From Flammeovirgaceae bacterium BBD 1991-12 (GTDB taxonomy: Bacteria; Bacteroidota; Bacteroidia; Cytophagales; Cyclobacteriaceae): DNA of 64,000 nt. Position numbers and translations under genes: made by a program. This document shows positions 27,578 to 36,186 of the stretch, in pieces; the first letter of the stretch is position 1, and each line of letters starts with the position of its first letter. The notes below the pieces were generated by a model. The model worked only from the letters and a program-made list of their open reading frames with translations, was not told the origin of the DNA and ran no database searches. Location: NCBI GenBank assembly GCA_001657315.1, contig LYSV01000032.1:1-64000 (forward strand), in the 5' to 3' direction.

Positions 27578-27597
27578 CGTGCAAATACGTGCAAATA
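27578..27597. promoter_or_regulatory. Tandem CGTGCAAATA repeat, candidate operator
   Basis: Two immediately adjacent copies of CGTGCAAATA (27578-27587, 27588-27597) lie 111 nt upstream of susC and 209 nt upstream of the DeoR gene. The 10-bp period places both copies on the same DNA face, as expected for a DeoR-type protein that binds direct repeats. Assignment to the adjacent regulator is inference. Confidence 0.4.
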
Positions 27598-27768
27598 AAA
27601 GTCCCGACAGAAATCTTTCGATGCCTAAAACCTGACTAAATAGTTAATTATTCACAGTTTAATGATGAAATTATTCAGATTTTGATTTAAATAAGATTTA
27701 ACATCCCGTTTTCTGCAACTTCATGCACATATGAATATCGAACTAATGGAATAACCGCAATTATATTT

Positions 27769-27776
27769 TATATTTG
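27769..27776 (+). promoter_or_regulatory. Candidate -7 element of the DeoR operon promoter
   Basis: TATATTTG matches the Bacteroidota -7 consensus TAnnTTTG exactly and would start transcription about 20 nt before the DeoR ATG. The -33 position lacks TTTG, so strength is uncertain. Confidence 0.35.
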
Positions 27777-27805
27777 ATCCGTTACCCGGTATAATCCCTT
27801 CTCAA

Positions 27806-28555
27806 ATGCTAAAAGAAGAAAGGCACAATATTATCCTCGAGGAGATCAGGACCCATAATAAGGTGCACTCCTCCAAGCTGAGTCAACTGCTTAATGTGTC
27901 TGAGGATACCATACGCCGGGACCTGCGTGAACTGGCCGGAAGCGGGTACATTAAAAAGGTCCATGGTGGGGCTATGGCCAATCCCAATTCCATGGAAGTC
28001 TTCAGAACACAGGAAATATCCCGGCAACTGGAACGTGCCATTATAGCTGAAAAGGCTGCAGGGTTATTACAGAACGATCAGGTGGTATTGATGGAAGGTG
28101 AATCCACCAATCTTCTGGTGATCGATTTCATACCCGATGACATGCCGCTGACTATCTTCACCAATTCCCTTGAGCTGGCCGGCAAGCTGTTCAACTATCA
28201 GAATATAGAGACTATTTTCCTTGGCGGGCGCATTTCCCATAAATACCGTATGAGTCTTGGCATGGATGTCATCAATGCGCTGGGAGAGATCCATGCTGAT
28301 CTCTTCTTTACCGAAATATCGAGTATTCATGAAGAAATCGGAATAACCGATGGAGACCGTGAAAATGCCTATACCAAAAAGGCCATGTTCCGGTCTTCTT
28401 CTCAGGTCATAGCTATGTGCCTTTCCGATGATATCGGAACTATACAGCCATTCAAGGTGGAAAACATCAATCAGATAAATATGATCATTACCGAAGCTGA
28501 CCCTGACCATCACCTTCTGCAAAGATTCAGCAACAAAGGAGTGCAGATAGTATAA
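27806..28555 (+). CDS. DeoR/GlpR family transcriptional regulator
   Basis: This 249-aa protein has an N-terminal winged HTH (residues 3-57) with the DeoR signature HSSKLSQLLNVSEDTIRRDL, and HGG at the end of the wing. A DeoR C-terminal sugar-phosphate sensor domain follows (EKAAGLLQNDQVVLMEG, TIFTNSLELAGKL, FLGGRIS). DeoRC domains bind phosphorylated sugars, so mannose-6-phosphate or GlcNAc-6-phosphate made by the ROK kinase is a plausible inducer (inference). Its stop overlaps the following GH92 start by one base (TAATG). It likely controls both divergent arms through the 27468-27805 region. Confidence 0.92.
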   Translation: MLKEERHNIILEEIRTHNKVHSSKLSQLLNVSEDTIRRDLRELAGSGYIKKVHGGAMANPNSMEVFRTQEISRQLERAIIAEKAAGLLQNDQVVLMEGESTNLLVIDFIPDDMPLTIFTNSLELAGKLFNYQNIETIFLGGRISHKYRMSLGMDVINALGEIHADLFFTEISSIHEEIGITDGDRENAYTKKAMFRSSSQVIAMCLSDDIGTIQPFKVENINQINMIITEADPDHHLLQRFSNKGVQIV

Positions 28556-30807
28556 TGAGGTACTTTTTATTCTTCCTGCTCATTGCCCTGACGTATGCTT
28601 CACAGGGTCAGCAGCTCACAAAATATGTTAACCCCTTTATCGGAACCTCAAATTACGGGGCCACGCATCCCGGTGCCAATTACCCACATGCCATGGCTTC
28701 CGTCACGCCGTTCAACGTGGCGCACCGGAAAAATACCGACAACCTGTTTGAAAAGGATTCAGAATGGCACTCAAGACCCTATGTCCATGAAAACAAATAC
28801 CTCACCGGGTTCAGCCATGTCAATCTGAGTGGTGTGGGATGCCCCGAGGTGGGATGCATCATTCTTATGCCCACAACAGGAGAACTTGAGTTGGATTCCA
28901 AAAAATATGGAAGCACCTACTCTCAGGAAAAGTCCACCCCCGGATATTACAGCAACCGGCTGAATGAGTATGACATTCTTACCGAAATGACCAGTACACT
29001 GAGGACAGGCATCAGCAGGTACACCTTCCCGGCGGGCGAGTCGAATATATTGCTCAACCTTGGGCTTGGGTTGACCAACGAAACAGGTGCCAGTCTTAAA
29101 ATAGTTTCTCCCACTGAGGTGGAAGGGTTCAAAACCATAGGTACATTCTGCTACAATCCGGAGGATGTGCGTCCCGTCTATTTTGTGGCGCAGCTAAGTA
29201 AATCCCCCAGGTCCTTTGGGGCCTGGAAGAAAATGCCGGAATATAAAGGTGTTGAAGCTGAGTGGGTAAGTTACAATAATGACTACAAGCCCTATGAAGG
29301 ATACAGGCACGAGCTGGCCGGAGAAGATATAGGCGCATACTTCACATTTGATACAAAAGAAGGTGAAGTTATAGAAGTTAAGGTGGGTATTTCCTATGTA
29401 AGCATTGCCAATGCCCGGGAAAACCTGCGAGGTGAACAGTCCGGGTGGGAATTTGACAGGATACAGGACAAAAACAGGTCCAGGTGGGACGAACTGCTGG
29501 GAAGAGTACGTGTAAGATCCAGTGATGACGACGCAAAAACCATATTCTACACTGCTCTTTACCATACACTTATTCATCCCAACATCATCAACGATGTAAA
29601 TGGAGATTATCCTCTGATGGGCAGCTATAAGACTGGGAACTCCGGTAAGAACCGGTATACCGTTTTTTCGCTTTGGGATACCTACCGCAATGTACACCCT
29701 TTTCTGAGTCTGGTCTACCCTGAGCTGCAATCTGAAATGGTCAATAGCATGGTAGCCATGTACAATGAAAACCATTGGCTGCCCAAATGGGAGCTGCTCG
29801 GGATGGAGACAGGGGTAATGGTAGGAGACCCGGCATCACCAGTGATCACAGACACCTATAAAAGAGGGATCCGCGACTTTGATGTACAATTGGCCTATAC
29901 CGCTATGAAAAAGGCCTCGGATACTCCCGAAAAGGAGAACATGCTCAGAACGGGGATTGACAGTTACAACACACTGGGCTATGTGGCTGAAGACACCACT
30001 GATATATGGGGAGGCAGCGTATCATCCTCACTGGAATACTACATTGCCGACTGGAATATTGCGGAGCTGGCCAGGCTGCTGGGATATACTTCTGACTACC
30101 GGAAATATCTTGAAAAATCCATGGGCTATAAAAAGCTCTTCGACCCATCCACGGGCATGTTACGGCCCCGCTTTGAGGATGGCTCCTGGCTGAACCCCTT
30201 CAATCCTGAGGCAGGTAAAAACTTTGAAGCAGTGATCGGGTATGTGGAGGGGAACGCCTGGCAGTACAGGTTTTATGTGCCACATGATATAGAAGGACTG
30301 ATCAAACTATTGGGAGGACATGGCCGTTTTGCATCCCAGCTTCAGCTTCTTTTTGATAGTGACAACTACGATATGGCCAACGAGCCGGATATTACTTATC
30401 CTTATCTTTTCAATTACGTCAAAGGTCAGGAATACAAAAGCCAGCAAAAAGTCAGGGAGCTGATCGACAAACACTATACCAACTCACCGGGAGGGATACC
30501 CGGCAATGATGACACGGGAACACTTTCTACCTGGCTGCTCTTCAGTATGCTCGGCTTCTACCCTGTCTGCCCGGGAGACATGAACTATGCCCTGGTATCC
30601 CCCTATTTCGATGAGGTGACCATAAGTCTCAATGAAAAGTATTATCCGGGAAAGTCATTGACCATCAAAGCCAACAAAGCGGATCAGGAGGCTATTTACA
30701 TCAACACCCTTCGTCTGAACAAAAAAAAGGTCAATTCGTTTTTCATACATCATGAAGACCTGGTCAGGGGTGGGCTCCTGGAATTCGATCTGACCACAAA
30801 CCATTGA
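28555..30807 (+). CDS. GH92 family alpha-mannosidase (divergent, Sec-exported)
   Basis: This 750-aa protein has a short Sec signal peptide (cleavage near YASQGQ) rather than a lipobox. GH92 features include LTKYVNPFIGTSNYGATHPGA, GFSHVNLSGVGCPEVGC, YTVFSLWDTYRNVHPFLS, YVEGNAWQYRFYVPHDIEGL with the catalytic-acid Glu, and PGNDDTGTLSTWLLFSMLGF. The segment that is HGNEPSHHIAYLY in canonical paralogues is MANEPDITYPYLF here, so the His residues are gone and a different linkage or substrate is likely (inference). It is translationally coupled to the DeoR gene and followed by the 55-aa ORF after 2 nt. Confidence 0.92.
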   Translation: MRYFLFFLLIALTYASQGQQLTKYVNPFIGTSNYGATHPGANYPHAMASVTPFNVAHRKNTDNLFEKDSEWHSRPYVHENKYLTGFSHVNLSGVGCPEVGCIILMPTTGELELDSKKYGSTYSQEKSTPGYYSNRLNEYDILTEMTSTLRTGISRYTFPAGESNILLNLGLGLTNETGASLKIVSPTEVEGFKTIGTFCYNPEDVRPVYFVAQLSKSPRSFGAWKKMPEYKGVEAEWVSYNNDYKPYEGYRHELAGEDIGAYFTFDTKEGEVIEVKVGISYVSIANARENLRGEQSGWEFDRIQDKNRSRWDELLGRVRVRSSDDDAKTIFYTALYHTLIHPNIINDVNGDYPLMGSYKTGNSGKNRYTVFSLWDTYRNVHPFLSLVYPELQSEMVNSMVAMYNENHWLPKWELLGMETGVMVGDPASPVITDTYKRGIRDFDVQLAYTAMKKASDTPEKENMLRTGIDSYNTLGYVAEDTTDIWGGSVSSSLEYYIADWNIAELARLLGYTSDYRKYLEKSMGYKKLFDPSTGMLRPRFEDGSWLNPFNPEAGKNFEAVIGYVEGNAWQYRFYVPHDIEGLIKLLGGHGRFASQLQLLFDSDNYDMANEPDITYPYLFNYVKGQEYKSQQKVRELIDKHYTNSPGGIPGNDDTGTLSTWLLFSMLGFYPVCPGDMNYALVSPYFDEVTISLNEKYYPGKSLTIKANKADQEAIYINTLRLNKKKVNSFFIHHEDLVRGGLLEFDLTTNH

Positions 30808-30809
30808 TT

Positions 30810-30977
30810 ATGTATAACTATAGTTTATATGATCACTGCAAAGAGAGTCCCGACCCGCACCTTTTTATAATTTGCAATGACTTTGGTCATCACGGCAAAT
30901 TCAGGCACAGTCTTAATTCGCTGATCGAAGGAAGAATCAATACGGACTATCCACTAATCCAGTCTGACAAAATATGA
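30810..30977 (+). CDS. 55-aa hypothetical protein inside the DeoR-GH92 operon
   Basis: An ATG 2 nt after the GH92 stop opens 55 codons ending in TGA 30975-30977, which overlaps the next ATG by 4 nt (ATGA). The product has no signal peptide or membrane segment and contains a HLFIICNDFGHHGKF core rich in His, Asp and Phe. The tight spacing on both sides supports translation. I do not recognise a family. It could be a small partner of the PMI-like protein or a remnant of a longer N-terminal domain. Confidence 0.55.
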   Translation: MYNYSLYDHCKESPDPHLFIICNDFGHHGKFRHSLNSLIEGRINTDYPLIQSDKI

Positions 30978-32653
30978 TCAACAAGAAACCATACATAGAG
31001 GTACCTGACAGTGACAACGCATGCTGGGAGGGTTGGAACACCATAAGCGAAGTGCTGGTAGATCACATCCGCTCCATAGCGAAAAAAAAGGTGGTGATCG
31101 CCATTGAGTCCAATCTGGGTACTTATCTGGACTCTAACCTTCATGCCCTGAAGGATGGCATCGTTCCTAATGTCACCTGCCGGGCCCGGGACATCTACAA
31201 GGACGAAAACATTATTCTGCAGCTCACTAAAAATGACCTGGGCAATGATCACCACGCCTCTACCTCTACCAATAGTATTGAGGATTACTTCGACCGGCAA
31301 AAACTTGAGGGACTGCGAAACAACATCGATTTCATAGATGAAGGTGTAGTACTGATCCACGGGATAGGTGCATCCAAAATATGGGAGCCGGACATTCTGA
31401 TCTATTCGGATATTGCCCGGTGGGAGCAGTTGCAACGCTTCCGCCGCGGTGAGGTTTCCAATATCGGGGTCAATAATGTGGAAGCGGTATACCAGAAAAA
31501 GGAAAAATGGAGCTATTTCATTGACTGGAGGATCTGTGATAAGATAAAAAAGAATGTGATCGTCAAGTGTGACTACTTTCTGGAAACGAACAACTGGAAA
31601 AAACCCAAACTGGCCACGGGAGAGATCGTACGTAAGGGATATGAGATCGTATATTCCCGGCCTTTTTTCAATGCTCCCTTCTTTGATCCCGAACTATGGG
31701 ATAGCCCCGCTGACAACAACCGTGAGAACGATGATTTCAATTGGGTGTTCAACTGCAACCTGAACACCAACAATATCCTGCTAAAGCTGGGCGCCTATCT
31801 GTTTGAGTCACCGGCTATTAATCTGATCTATTTCAATCCAACCAAACTGCTGGGCAGCAATATTTATAAAAAGTATGGCCTCGAGCTGCCTGTTCGCTAT
31901 AATTTCATAGACACGTTGGATGAAAAGGACATAAATATCTATCTCTATCCGGGTGTACAGTTCTTCAAGGACAACTACGGCATTTATCACAAGCAATATG
32001 AAAACTTCTACGTCATGGATGCCGAAAAGAATGCCAGTGTAGGTATTGGCCTGGAAGACGGTATATCGAAGGAGTATTTTGAAGAGACGGCGCTGGCGGC
32101 AAGAACAAAAAACGCTAAAGTGGGTGTTCAAAATCTGCTGAATATTATCAAGCTAAAGAAACACGATCACCTGACCATACCAGAGGAAGTGCTTCATACC
32201 AAGGGCAACAAATCAATGATCCTGAGTATCACAACTTCTACCTCCATATTTGAAATGAGCCTTTTTGACCAAAACGATAAAATATCCTCTCCCGATCACC
32301 TCAATCAGCTACTTGAACTAACCTCCAACTTTTCAGAGGACTACCATCATAACCTGAACAACACCAAAAGGAAAAAGGAAAAAGGCATTGAATATGAACT
32401 TCTCGGTCACCCTGAGAACAATGAGTTTGTCATAAAACGAATTTGGATAGACCAACCGGTAGAACTCAGGACAAACAACACTGTGAATGTACTTAACCTT
32501 GTAGAGGGCAAGGAAGTAATGCTTAGCGGCGACTTCGAGGATTTTACAGTACACTATGCAGAAACCTGTGTTGTACCTGCGGGAGTAAAAGCCTACAGGA
32601 TCAACCCATCTCCTGATAGCCAGGTATGTGTTCTTATCACATCCATTAAATAG
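30974..32653 (+). CDS. Phosphomannose isomerase type I-like protein with an altered metal site
   Basis: This 559-aa protein resembles the long Bacteroidota class I mannose-6-phosphate isomerases. An N-terminal kinase-like region (about residues 20-210) keeps GVVLIHGIGASKIWEPDILI, DIARWEQLQRFRRG and FIDWRICDKIKKN, but no intact P-loop is visible. The C-terminal cupin half (about 220-559) has YENFYVMDAEKNASVGIGL and LKKHDHLTIPEEVLHTKGN. Of the four zinc ligands of the family (Gln, His, Glu, His), Glu343 and His408 remain, while the QxH pair is replaced by Tyr323 and Tyr325 in INIYLYPG. Isomerase activity is therefore doubtful. It may bind a sugar phosphate as sensor or act on another substrate. 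Confidence 0.75.
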   Translation: MINKKPYIEVPDSDNACWEGWNTISEVLVDHIRSIAKKKVVIAIESNLGTYLDSNLHALKDGIVPNVTCRARDIYKDENIILQLTKNDLGNDHHASTSTNSIEDYFDRQKLEGLRNNIDFIDEGVVLIHGIGASKIWEPDILIYSDIARWEQLQRFRRGEVSNIGVNNVEAVYQKKEKWSYFIDWRICDKIKKNVIVKCDYFLETNNWKKPKLATGEIVRKGYEIVYSRPFFNAPFFDPELWDSPADNNRENDDFNWVFNCNLNTNNILLKLGAYLFESPAINLIYFNPTKLLGSNIYKKYGLELPVRYNFIDTLDEKDINIYLYPGVQFFKDNYGIYHKQYENFYVMDAEKNASVGIGLEDGISKEYFEETALAARTKNAKVGVQNLLNIIKLKKHDHLTIPEEVLHTKGNKSMILSITTSTSIFEMSLFDQNDKISSPDHLNQLLELTSNFSEDYHHNLNNTKRKKEKGIEYELLGHPENNEFVIKRIWIDQPVELRTNNTVNVLNLVEGKEVMLSGDFEDFTVHYAETCVVPAGVKAYRINPSPDSQVCVLITSIK

Positions 32654-32668
32654 GAGAACCTACGGTCA

Positions 32669-35600
32669 TCACCTCTTTACCAGCCTGGCAGTTGTGCCGG
32701 ATTGGTCATACAAAATACTGACCATGTAGATACCCTGAGGAAGAAAGCTTAGGTCTACACCCGGTGAATCACGCAAAGAATGACGGGTATATTGCCCTAC
32801 TTTCCTGCCTGTGAGATCTGTAATGATGATCATGAATTCGTCAGAAGTATCCACTCCCGTCAGGTACAGCCATCCGTCCGTGGGATTAGGGTAAAACGAT
32901 ACCTTTTCAGGCTCTTCCTCACCTATTCCGACGAGAATGGAAACTTCCACCTCATTGGAATACAGTGATGCTCCTCCGGCATTCTGTGCTCTTACACGAT
33001 AATAGTAATCACCATGGTCTGTAATGGACTGATCCTGATAGCTCACAACATCAGCGCCTACCGTAGCAATTTGCTGAAAACGCCCATTACCCTCTGCCCT
33101 TTCAACAAGATAGTTCTCCTCATCATCGGCATTGTCCTCCCACTGAAGATCTACCTGCTCCCGTGCCACCAGAGTGGCCAGTAAGCCAGAAGGTGCCAGC
33201 GGGGCAGACAGCTCATTTTCGATGAAGATCTCAAGTCCCCATGACAGTAAACGCCCGCCATCAAAGTTGGCCAGGTCTTCCACTATCAACGTCCATGTCC
33301 CCTGTGCTTCTTTACCATTAAAAGCCTCCAGCGCCTGCAGTGGCTTATAGGCCTCACCATCCGTAGCGGGACAAGGTATGAGCTCATGGTCATTCCGGCT
33401 TTGATCATCAAACTGAATGTTAAAATCTTCAGAAAAAGCACATATCTCAGAAAAAAGAACTACCTCTGTATTGTCAGGAGCTCTAAGCGTTACCCTCAGA
33501 TTCTGTACCCGCGTATGCTCTCCGGTAAGGCCGGTCACGTTCACATCATAGATCATTCCCATATTTTCAACCTCAAGCGTTGAAAAGTAGGTGCCCTTTA
33601 GCGCCGGCAGGATCTCCTGGGGTACATCCGTACTTACCACCTGAAGGTCAGAAACAGAGATAGTCCTAAAGGTAGCCTCAACGTAGGTGCCAGCTTCACA
33701 AACTGTATTGGCTCTTACTCTCCAGAAATACTGCCGATTGTCCACGAGTGGTTCGGCGATATTCACAACATTGGGGACCATACCGGAATCCGACGCAACG
33801 ACCTGTGTAAAAGCTGCGTCATCTGCAATTTCAATCTGATAGGTTACCTCTGCATCTGACAGGCTCCATGAGAATGTGGGCAAAAGGCTGACATTTGACT
33901 CGCCGGCAGCAGGTGAATTCAAAAGTATATCATCCGGTGGTTCGCTGATCACATTAAGGTCAATGGTTGTTTCCCTCATCAATAAACCTCCGTTTCCGGT
34001 AATGACCACCTGATAGGATCCATTGGCCTGTTCGGTATCTGAAATGGTTAACTGAACGGTATCTCCAGGCATTAAAGTGGTGGACGAAAATACGGTAGTG
34101 ATCCCATCTTCAAGTTGATTTACGCTCAGGTTGACCGGATCGTTAAAGCCCAGAACACTTCCGACCGTCACATCAAAGACAGCTTCCTCTGGTGAGCAGA
34201 CCGTTTCCTTATTTTTATTGGTTACCAGAAAAAAGCCACGACTGACAGCTTCCAGAACAGTAAAGTCCGTATCTGAGATGTTAAAGAAAACGTTATCTGC
34301 GGCCTCCACTTTCAAACGGGCCTCCGTAGTGGAAATATCAGGCAACATAACAAGCTCTTCCCCATCGTTGGCCGTGCCGGATGCCAGCAAATGCGGGAAA
34401 GTAAGGCCTCCATCTTCAGACAGTAGAATATTCACAGTCTGACAGGAAACCGGGGCCACATTAGTATTCGCTACATCCCAGGTGACTGTCAACGAATTCC
34501 CGCCATTTTCTTCCACGGGGTCTCTCTGTGATGTCACTATAAAAGGTCCTGCCGTGTCAGTGGTCATGAAACTCAGATCATCATAATCCACACCTCCTCC
34601 ACCACTTCGATTGTCCCGCACAGTCAGCCGGAAGTTCAACTCACGGCTGGTGGAAGGCAGAAGCTCTCCGAGTGTCTGTGTACCGGCAAGAATATCGGAA
34701 GGCCGGGGGAATATCCGGTAAGGCTCTGTGACCGGGGTGAATGACCGGAACAAAGGAGCATTGCTCTGAGGAAGATCAGGACTACCCGCTGGCCCCAGAT
34801 CGAATTGCTCCCAGCAGTAGGTAAGCGCATCCTCTTCAGGGTCAGTGGCAGAACCCTCAAGTTTAAAAGGGGTATGAACAGGGATATGGAACCCACTGGT
34901 CCCTGCGTCAACAGCCGGTGGTGTATTATTGGTACCAGTGGTTACAGGACAGTTACTCCCCGCTCCCGTGGTGGTGTAGTTTATGATCTGCTCAAGACTG
35001 GCCACATGAAAATAATCATTGGAATTGTTTTGGATATTCTGAACTCCACAGATACCGGCATAAGCCATGATGGTGCTGCCACTACCAGGCTCATAGGCAG
35101 TAGAAGCGGACCTGTTCCCTCCTGAACAAAAGCCTGCATTGCCGTTAAAGGTATGCGTAGCACCAAACTGATGACCGATCTCGTGTGCCACAAAATCAAC
35201 ATCAAACGGGTCTCCCACCGGATTGTTCGTACCTGTCACTCCCTCAGCTTTCAGGCCGGTCCGGCAAACCACACCCAATCCTGCCAGTCCGCCGGCTCCT
35301 GTGGACAATCCGTGGCCGATATCATAATTGGCATCGCCTATTACCACGTCAATATTGGATTGCACTTCGTCTATAAAAAGGTTCGTATTATCGTTTGAAT
35401 AAGGATCGGTGGCCGGATTGGTGTAGATCAACAGGTCTGTGTTCCGCACCAGCTCCAGGGTGACGGCCAGCTCTCTTTCGTAAATGCCTACCACCCGATT
35501 CATAGTGGTCACTATAGCGGCGAGCGTGCTTTCCGTTGTACCACCATGAAAGGTGGCATATTCACCGGTTGTGGTAACCGCCAGGCGATACTTTTTCAGT

Positions 35601-36181
35601 TGGGTGCCGGACCTTGCCTGACGCCCCCCGGCAGATGACTTGTGAGCAGAAAATGCCTCAAGGGACACATCCCCACCCTGCTGATGGCAGGTAAAGTTCC
35701 TGAACGTTGATCGATGGTCTTTTTTATGATAACTCTTATACTCACGTCCATGGTCTTCAGGGTCAATGTAGGTGATGCCATTACCAGAAAGGATCATGCC
35801 ATGAAATCCATGGGGAGTAATATCAAAGCGAAGGGTCGTGGAAGGATCTTCCATGCTTACACCCGACCATGTTTTTATCGTGGGATACTTTGCCGCCAGC
35901 TCCCGGGACATCACACCACTCCTGTGAATAATGAAATCATGCATTCCTTCCGGAAGCGGCATTTGAACGGAAAGGCCAGCAGGTGAGTGCTCCAGAATAC
36001 TTCGGAAAGCTCCCAGGTCCAGTTGCCACCGGATGTCTTCCAATAATCGGGCATTTGTGTTTTTCTGTTCATCAGCTATAGTTTCCACCTGCCGCCATGG
36101 ATTATAAGGCGCTTTCTGCTGGCCCTGTGCAGAAAAGGAAAGGATCAGAAAAATACAGGAAAAAAATATACCGGATCTCAT
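32669..36181 (-). CDS. T9SS-secreted reprolysin-type zinc metalloprotease
   Basis: This 1170-aa protein has a Sec signal peptide, a propeptide (about 25-160) and a metzincin catalytic domain with HEIGHQFGATHTF (His333, Glu334, His337, His343) and a downstream Met-turn candidate TIMAYAGICG. Several beta-sandwich modules follow, including FN3-like domains near 770-860 and 990-1080 and a proprotein-convertase P-like domain near 870-985. The C-terminal 80 residues (VSFYPNPTDGWLYL to IYMVSILYDQSGTTARLVKR) are a T9SS type A sorting domain. It should be secreted or surface-anchored and degrade proteins, possibly exposing glycans for the PUL. It converges on the PMI-like gene with a 15-nt gap. Confidence 0.92.
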   Translation of the reverse strand: MRSGIFFSCIFLILSFSAQGQQKAPYNPWRQVETIADEQKNTNARLLEDIRWQLDLGAFRSILEHSPAGLSVQMPLPEGMHDFIIHRSGVMSRELAAKYPTIKTWSGVSMEDPSTTLRFDITPHGFHGMILSGNGITYIDPEDHGREYKSYHKKDHRSTFRNFTCHQQGGDVSLEAFSAHKSSAGGRQARSGTQLKKYRLAVTTTGEYATFHGGTTESTLAAIVTTMNRVVGIYERELAVTLELVRNTDLLIYTNPATDPYSNDNTNLFIDEVQSNIDVVIGDANYDIGHGLSTGAGGLAGLGVVCRTGLKAEGVTGTNNPVGDPFDVDFVAHEIGHQFGATHTFNGNAGFCSGGNRSASTAYEPGSGSTIMAYAGICGVQNIQNNSNDYFHVASLEQIINYTTTGAGSNCPVTTGTNNTPPAVDAGTSGFHIPVHTPFKLEGSATDPEEDALTYCWEQFDLGPAGSPDLPQSNAPLFRSFTPVTEPYRIFPRPSDILAGTQTLGELLPSTSRELNFRLTVRDNRSGGGGVDYDDLSFMTTDTAGPFIVTSQRDPVEENGGNSLTVTWDVANTNVAPVSCQTVNILLSEDGGLTFPHLLASGTANDGEELVMLPDISTTEARLKVEAADNVFFNISDTDFTVLEAVSRGFFLVTNKNKETVCSPEEAVFDVTVGSVLGFNDPVNLSVNQLEDGITTVFSSTTLMPGDTVQLTISDTEQANGSYQVVITGNGGLLMRETTIDLNVISEPPDDILLNSPAAGESNVSLLPTFSWSLSDAEVTYQIEIADDAAFTQVVASDSGMVPNVVNIAEPLVDNRQYFWRVRANTVCEAGTYVEATFRTISVSDLQVVSTDVPQEILPALKGTYFSTLEVENMGMIYDVNVTGLTGEHTRVQNLRVTLRAPDNTEVVLFSEICAFSEDFNIQFDDQSRNDHELIPCPATDGEAYKPLQALEAFNGKEAQGTWTLIVEDLANFDGGRLLSWGLEIFIENELSAPLAPSGLLATLVAREQVDLQWEDNADDEENYLVERAEGNGRFQQIATVGADVVSYQDQSITDHGDYYYRVRAQNAGGASLYSNEVEVSILVGIGEEEPEKVSFYPNPTDGWLYLTGVDTSDEFMIIITDLTGRKVGQYTRHSLRDSPGVDLSFLPQGIYMVSILYDQSGTTARLVKR

Positions 36182-36186
36182 GGGGG

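Larger units (their letters stand above)
27468..27805. promoter_or_regulatory. Divergent control region between susC and the DeoR gene
   Basis: This 338-nt AT-rich gap separates the two arms of the PUL and must hold both promoters. It contains an exact tandem duplication of CGTGCAAATA at 27578-27597 and a Bacteroidota -7 match TATATTTG (consensus TAnnTTTG) at 27769-27776, 30 nt before the DeoR ATG. No convincing -33 TTTG partner was found for it. Confidence 0.6.
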
